Of a stretch of 7,211 nt of DNA, positions 6,394 to 7,211 are shown one piece after another. The notes beneath the pieces are model-generated. The model saw only the letters and a program-made list of their open reading frames with translations, searched no databases and was not told the DNA's origin. The stretch is from Acidimicrobiales bacterium. Its GTDB lineage: Bacteria; Actinomycetota; Acidimicrobiia; Acidimicrobiales; Palsa-688. Within the stretch, counting starts at the first letter, position 1, and every line of letters begins with the position of its first letter. Made by a program: the position numbers and the translations under genes. The DNA lies in contig JAFAWZ010000303.1 in assembly GCA_019241495.1 (NCBI GenBank), positions 1-7,211 of the forward strand, given 5' to 3'.

Positions 6394-6824
6394 GGGTTGG
6401 CCTGTTCCGCCGTGGCCGTACCGCTGCCCGATACGGTGAGGTGGTCGATGCCGGCCAGGGAGAGCAGTTGGGTGGGCTGGGTGACGGTGATCGTCACGGT
6501 GACCTGATCGCCGTCGACGGTGACGGTGCCGCGCTGGCCGGCTTGGGCCAGGTACTGCTCGGCGTCCGCGCTGGCCTCGACCGGGTCGAGGGTGATCTGC
6601 CCGGTGGAGCGGTAGAGGGGGATGTTGATGGCTTGGGCGCCGGCGCGGGCTGCGGCTTGGGCGTCGTCGATGGCTCGGACCTTGGCCGACAGGGCGAGCC
6701 CGCCGTCGAGCACGAGGCCGGCCATGACCAGCAAGGCGACGGTGAAGATCACCACGAAGGCGGTCACCATCCCGGCTTCGGGTTCGCCGAGCCGGCCGCG
6801 CAGCCGACTGAGTCTGGCGGTCAT
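6390..6824 (-). CDS. TadE/TadG-like Flp pilus assembly protein
   Basis: The 144-residue protein has a short basic N-terminus and then 'EPEAGMVTAFVVI' (residues 14-26). A hydrophobic segment runs from about 19 to 40 and ends in 'GLVLDGGLAL' (36-45), followed by an Ala-rich 'DDAQAAARAGAQAI' (53-66). This is the usual signature of the putative Flp pilus-assembly TadE/G-like family in actinobacteria. The remaining about 75 residues form a small beta-rich extracytoplasmic tail with 'TVDGDQVTVTITV' (102-114). Full TadG proteins are much longer and carry a vWA domain, which is absent here, so this is the short actinobacterial type. It is membrane-anchored with the tail outside. Start and stop both lie in 4-bp ATGA overlaps with its neighbours, showing translational coupling; no strong ribosome site of its own is seen. 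Confidence 0.82.
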   Translation of the reverse strand: MTARLSRLRGRLGEPEAGMVTAFVVIFTVALLVMAGLVLDGGLALSAKVRAIDDAQAAARAGAQAINIPLYRSTGQITLDPVEASADAEQYLAQAGQRGTVTVDGDQVTVTITVTQPTQLLSLAGIDHLTVSGSGTATAEQANP

Positions 6825-7211
6825 GTCGCCGCCCGGTAGACGTCGATGACCGACGTCGCGGTGGAGGAAATGGTCTGTGATGCGGGCAGGCGTAAGCCGA
6901 CCAGGTCGACGTGGCAGGTGACGGTCACCTGCACTTGGCCGCCCGGAGCGAAGTCGGCGGTGTCGGTGCTCACGGTGAGGTTCGCGCAGGTAACGCCGTC
7001 GGATCCGAGGGCGGTGGTGGCGGCTTGTTGGGCCATGGCGGTCGCGGTGGCGGGGTCGCGGGCGATCGATGCCGCCCGGGCCGCTTGGGCGGCGGCGCCG
7101 TCGACTTCGAGGCGGGCGGAGACGGTGCGGCCGAGGGCGACTACGAACAGCAGCATCAAGAGGAGGAGCGGAGTGAGCAGCACCAGCTCGGTGGCGACGC
7201 TGCCCGCCTCA
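6821..7211 (-). CDS. TadE-like pseudopilin, 5' end outside the window
   Basis: The frame stays open to the right edge of the window, so the gene is partial. A GTG at 7183 is not the true start, because the sequence before it encodes the conserved TadE N-terminus 'EAGSVATELVLLTPLLLL'. This looks like a type IV prepilin site: cleavage after the glycine would leave a mature protein with glutamate at position 5 and a hydrophobic helix. The 129 visible residues continue with an Ala-rich helix ('DGAAAQAARAASIARDP') and a beta-rich tail with two cysteines (in 'VTCAN' and 'VTCHVDL'). The tail ends in the family's usual 'STATSVIDVYR' pattern. The role is as a minor pseudopilin in the Flp pilus, processed by the peptidase encoded at the end of this operon. 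The stop overlaps the next start as ATGA. Confidence 0.82.
   Translation of the reverse strand, partial: EAGSVATELVLLTPLLLLMLLFVVALGRTVSARLEVDGAAAQAARAASIARDPATATAMAQQAATTALGSDGVTCANLTVSTDTADFAPGGQVQVTVTCHVDLVGLRLPASQTISSTATSVIDVYRAAT

Noticed and set aside
5464..6507. Plus-strand open frame of 347 codons with an Arg/Gly-rich start.
   Set aside because: It is antisense to the LysM-BTAD gene, has low-complexity composition and contains no recognised motif.

Overview
The window is GC-rich. Hand counts on sampled 60-base lines give about 72-75% in the right half and 53-65% in the left part. Its protein families are typical of an actinobacterium (Streptomyces/Frankia/Pseudonocardia-like; the genus cannot be resolved). 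It falls into two parts.

Left part (about 1-2565, minus strand): two genes transcribed in the order HEPN then SIR2. The first (2565 to 1099) is a 488-residue protein with a C-terminal ApeA-like HEPN segment carrying an R-x4-H motif. The second (1034 to 66) is a 322-residue SIR2-like protein with recognisable NAD-site motifs. A 64-bp gap holding a small hairpin separates them. Both domain types recur in prokaryotic anti-phage and abortive-infection systems: SIR2 as an NAD-consuming effector, HEPN as an RNase. The pair is the best candidate here for an undescribed two-gene defence module. A function in defence is inference.

Centre (2566-3089): a 140-bp divergent intergenic region leads into a plus-strand gene (2706-3089). 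It encodes a stand-alone serine-recombinase N-terminal domain that lacks the nucleophile serine and other active-site residues. Its high GC matches the right half, so the composition break lies at about the divergent intergenic region.

Right part (3116-7211, minus strand): the distal end of a Tad (tight adherence, Flp/type IVc pilus) locus. In transcription order it holds a TadE-like pseudopilin (5' end outside the window), a TadE/TadG-like protein, a 906-residue membrane protein with LysM, winged-helix and BTAD domains, and an A24 prepilin peptidase. Consecutive genes overlap by 4 bp (ATGA, ATGA, GTGA), indicating one translationally coupled operon. The peptidase would process the pseudopilins. 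The LysM-BTAD protein looks like an envelope-to-transcription link for the pilus or cell wall. The operon converges on the recombinase-like gene with only 26 bp between stop codons, and I see no clear terminator hairpin there.
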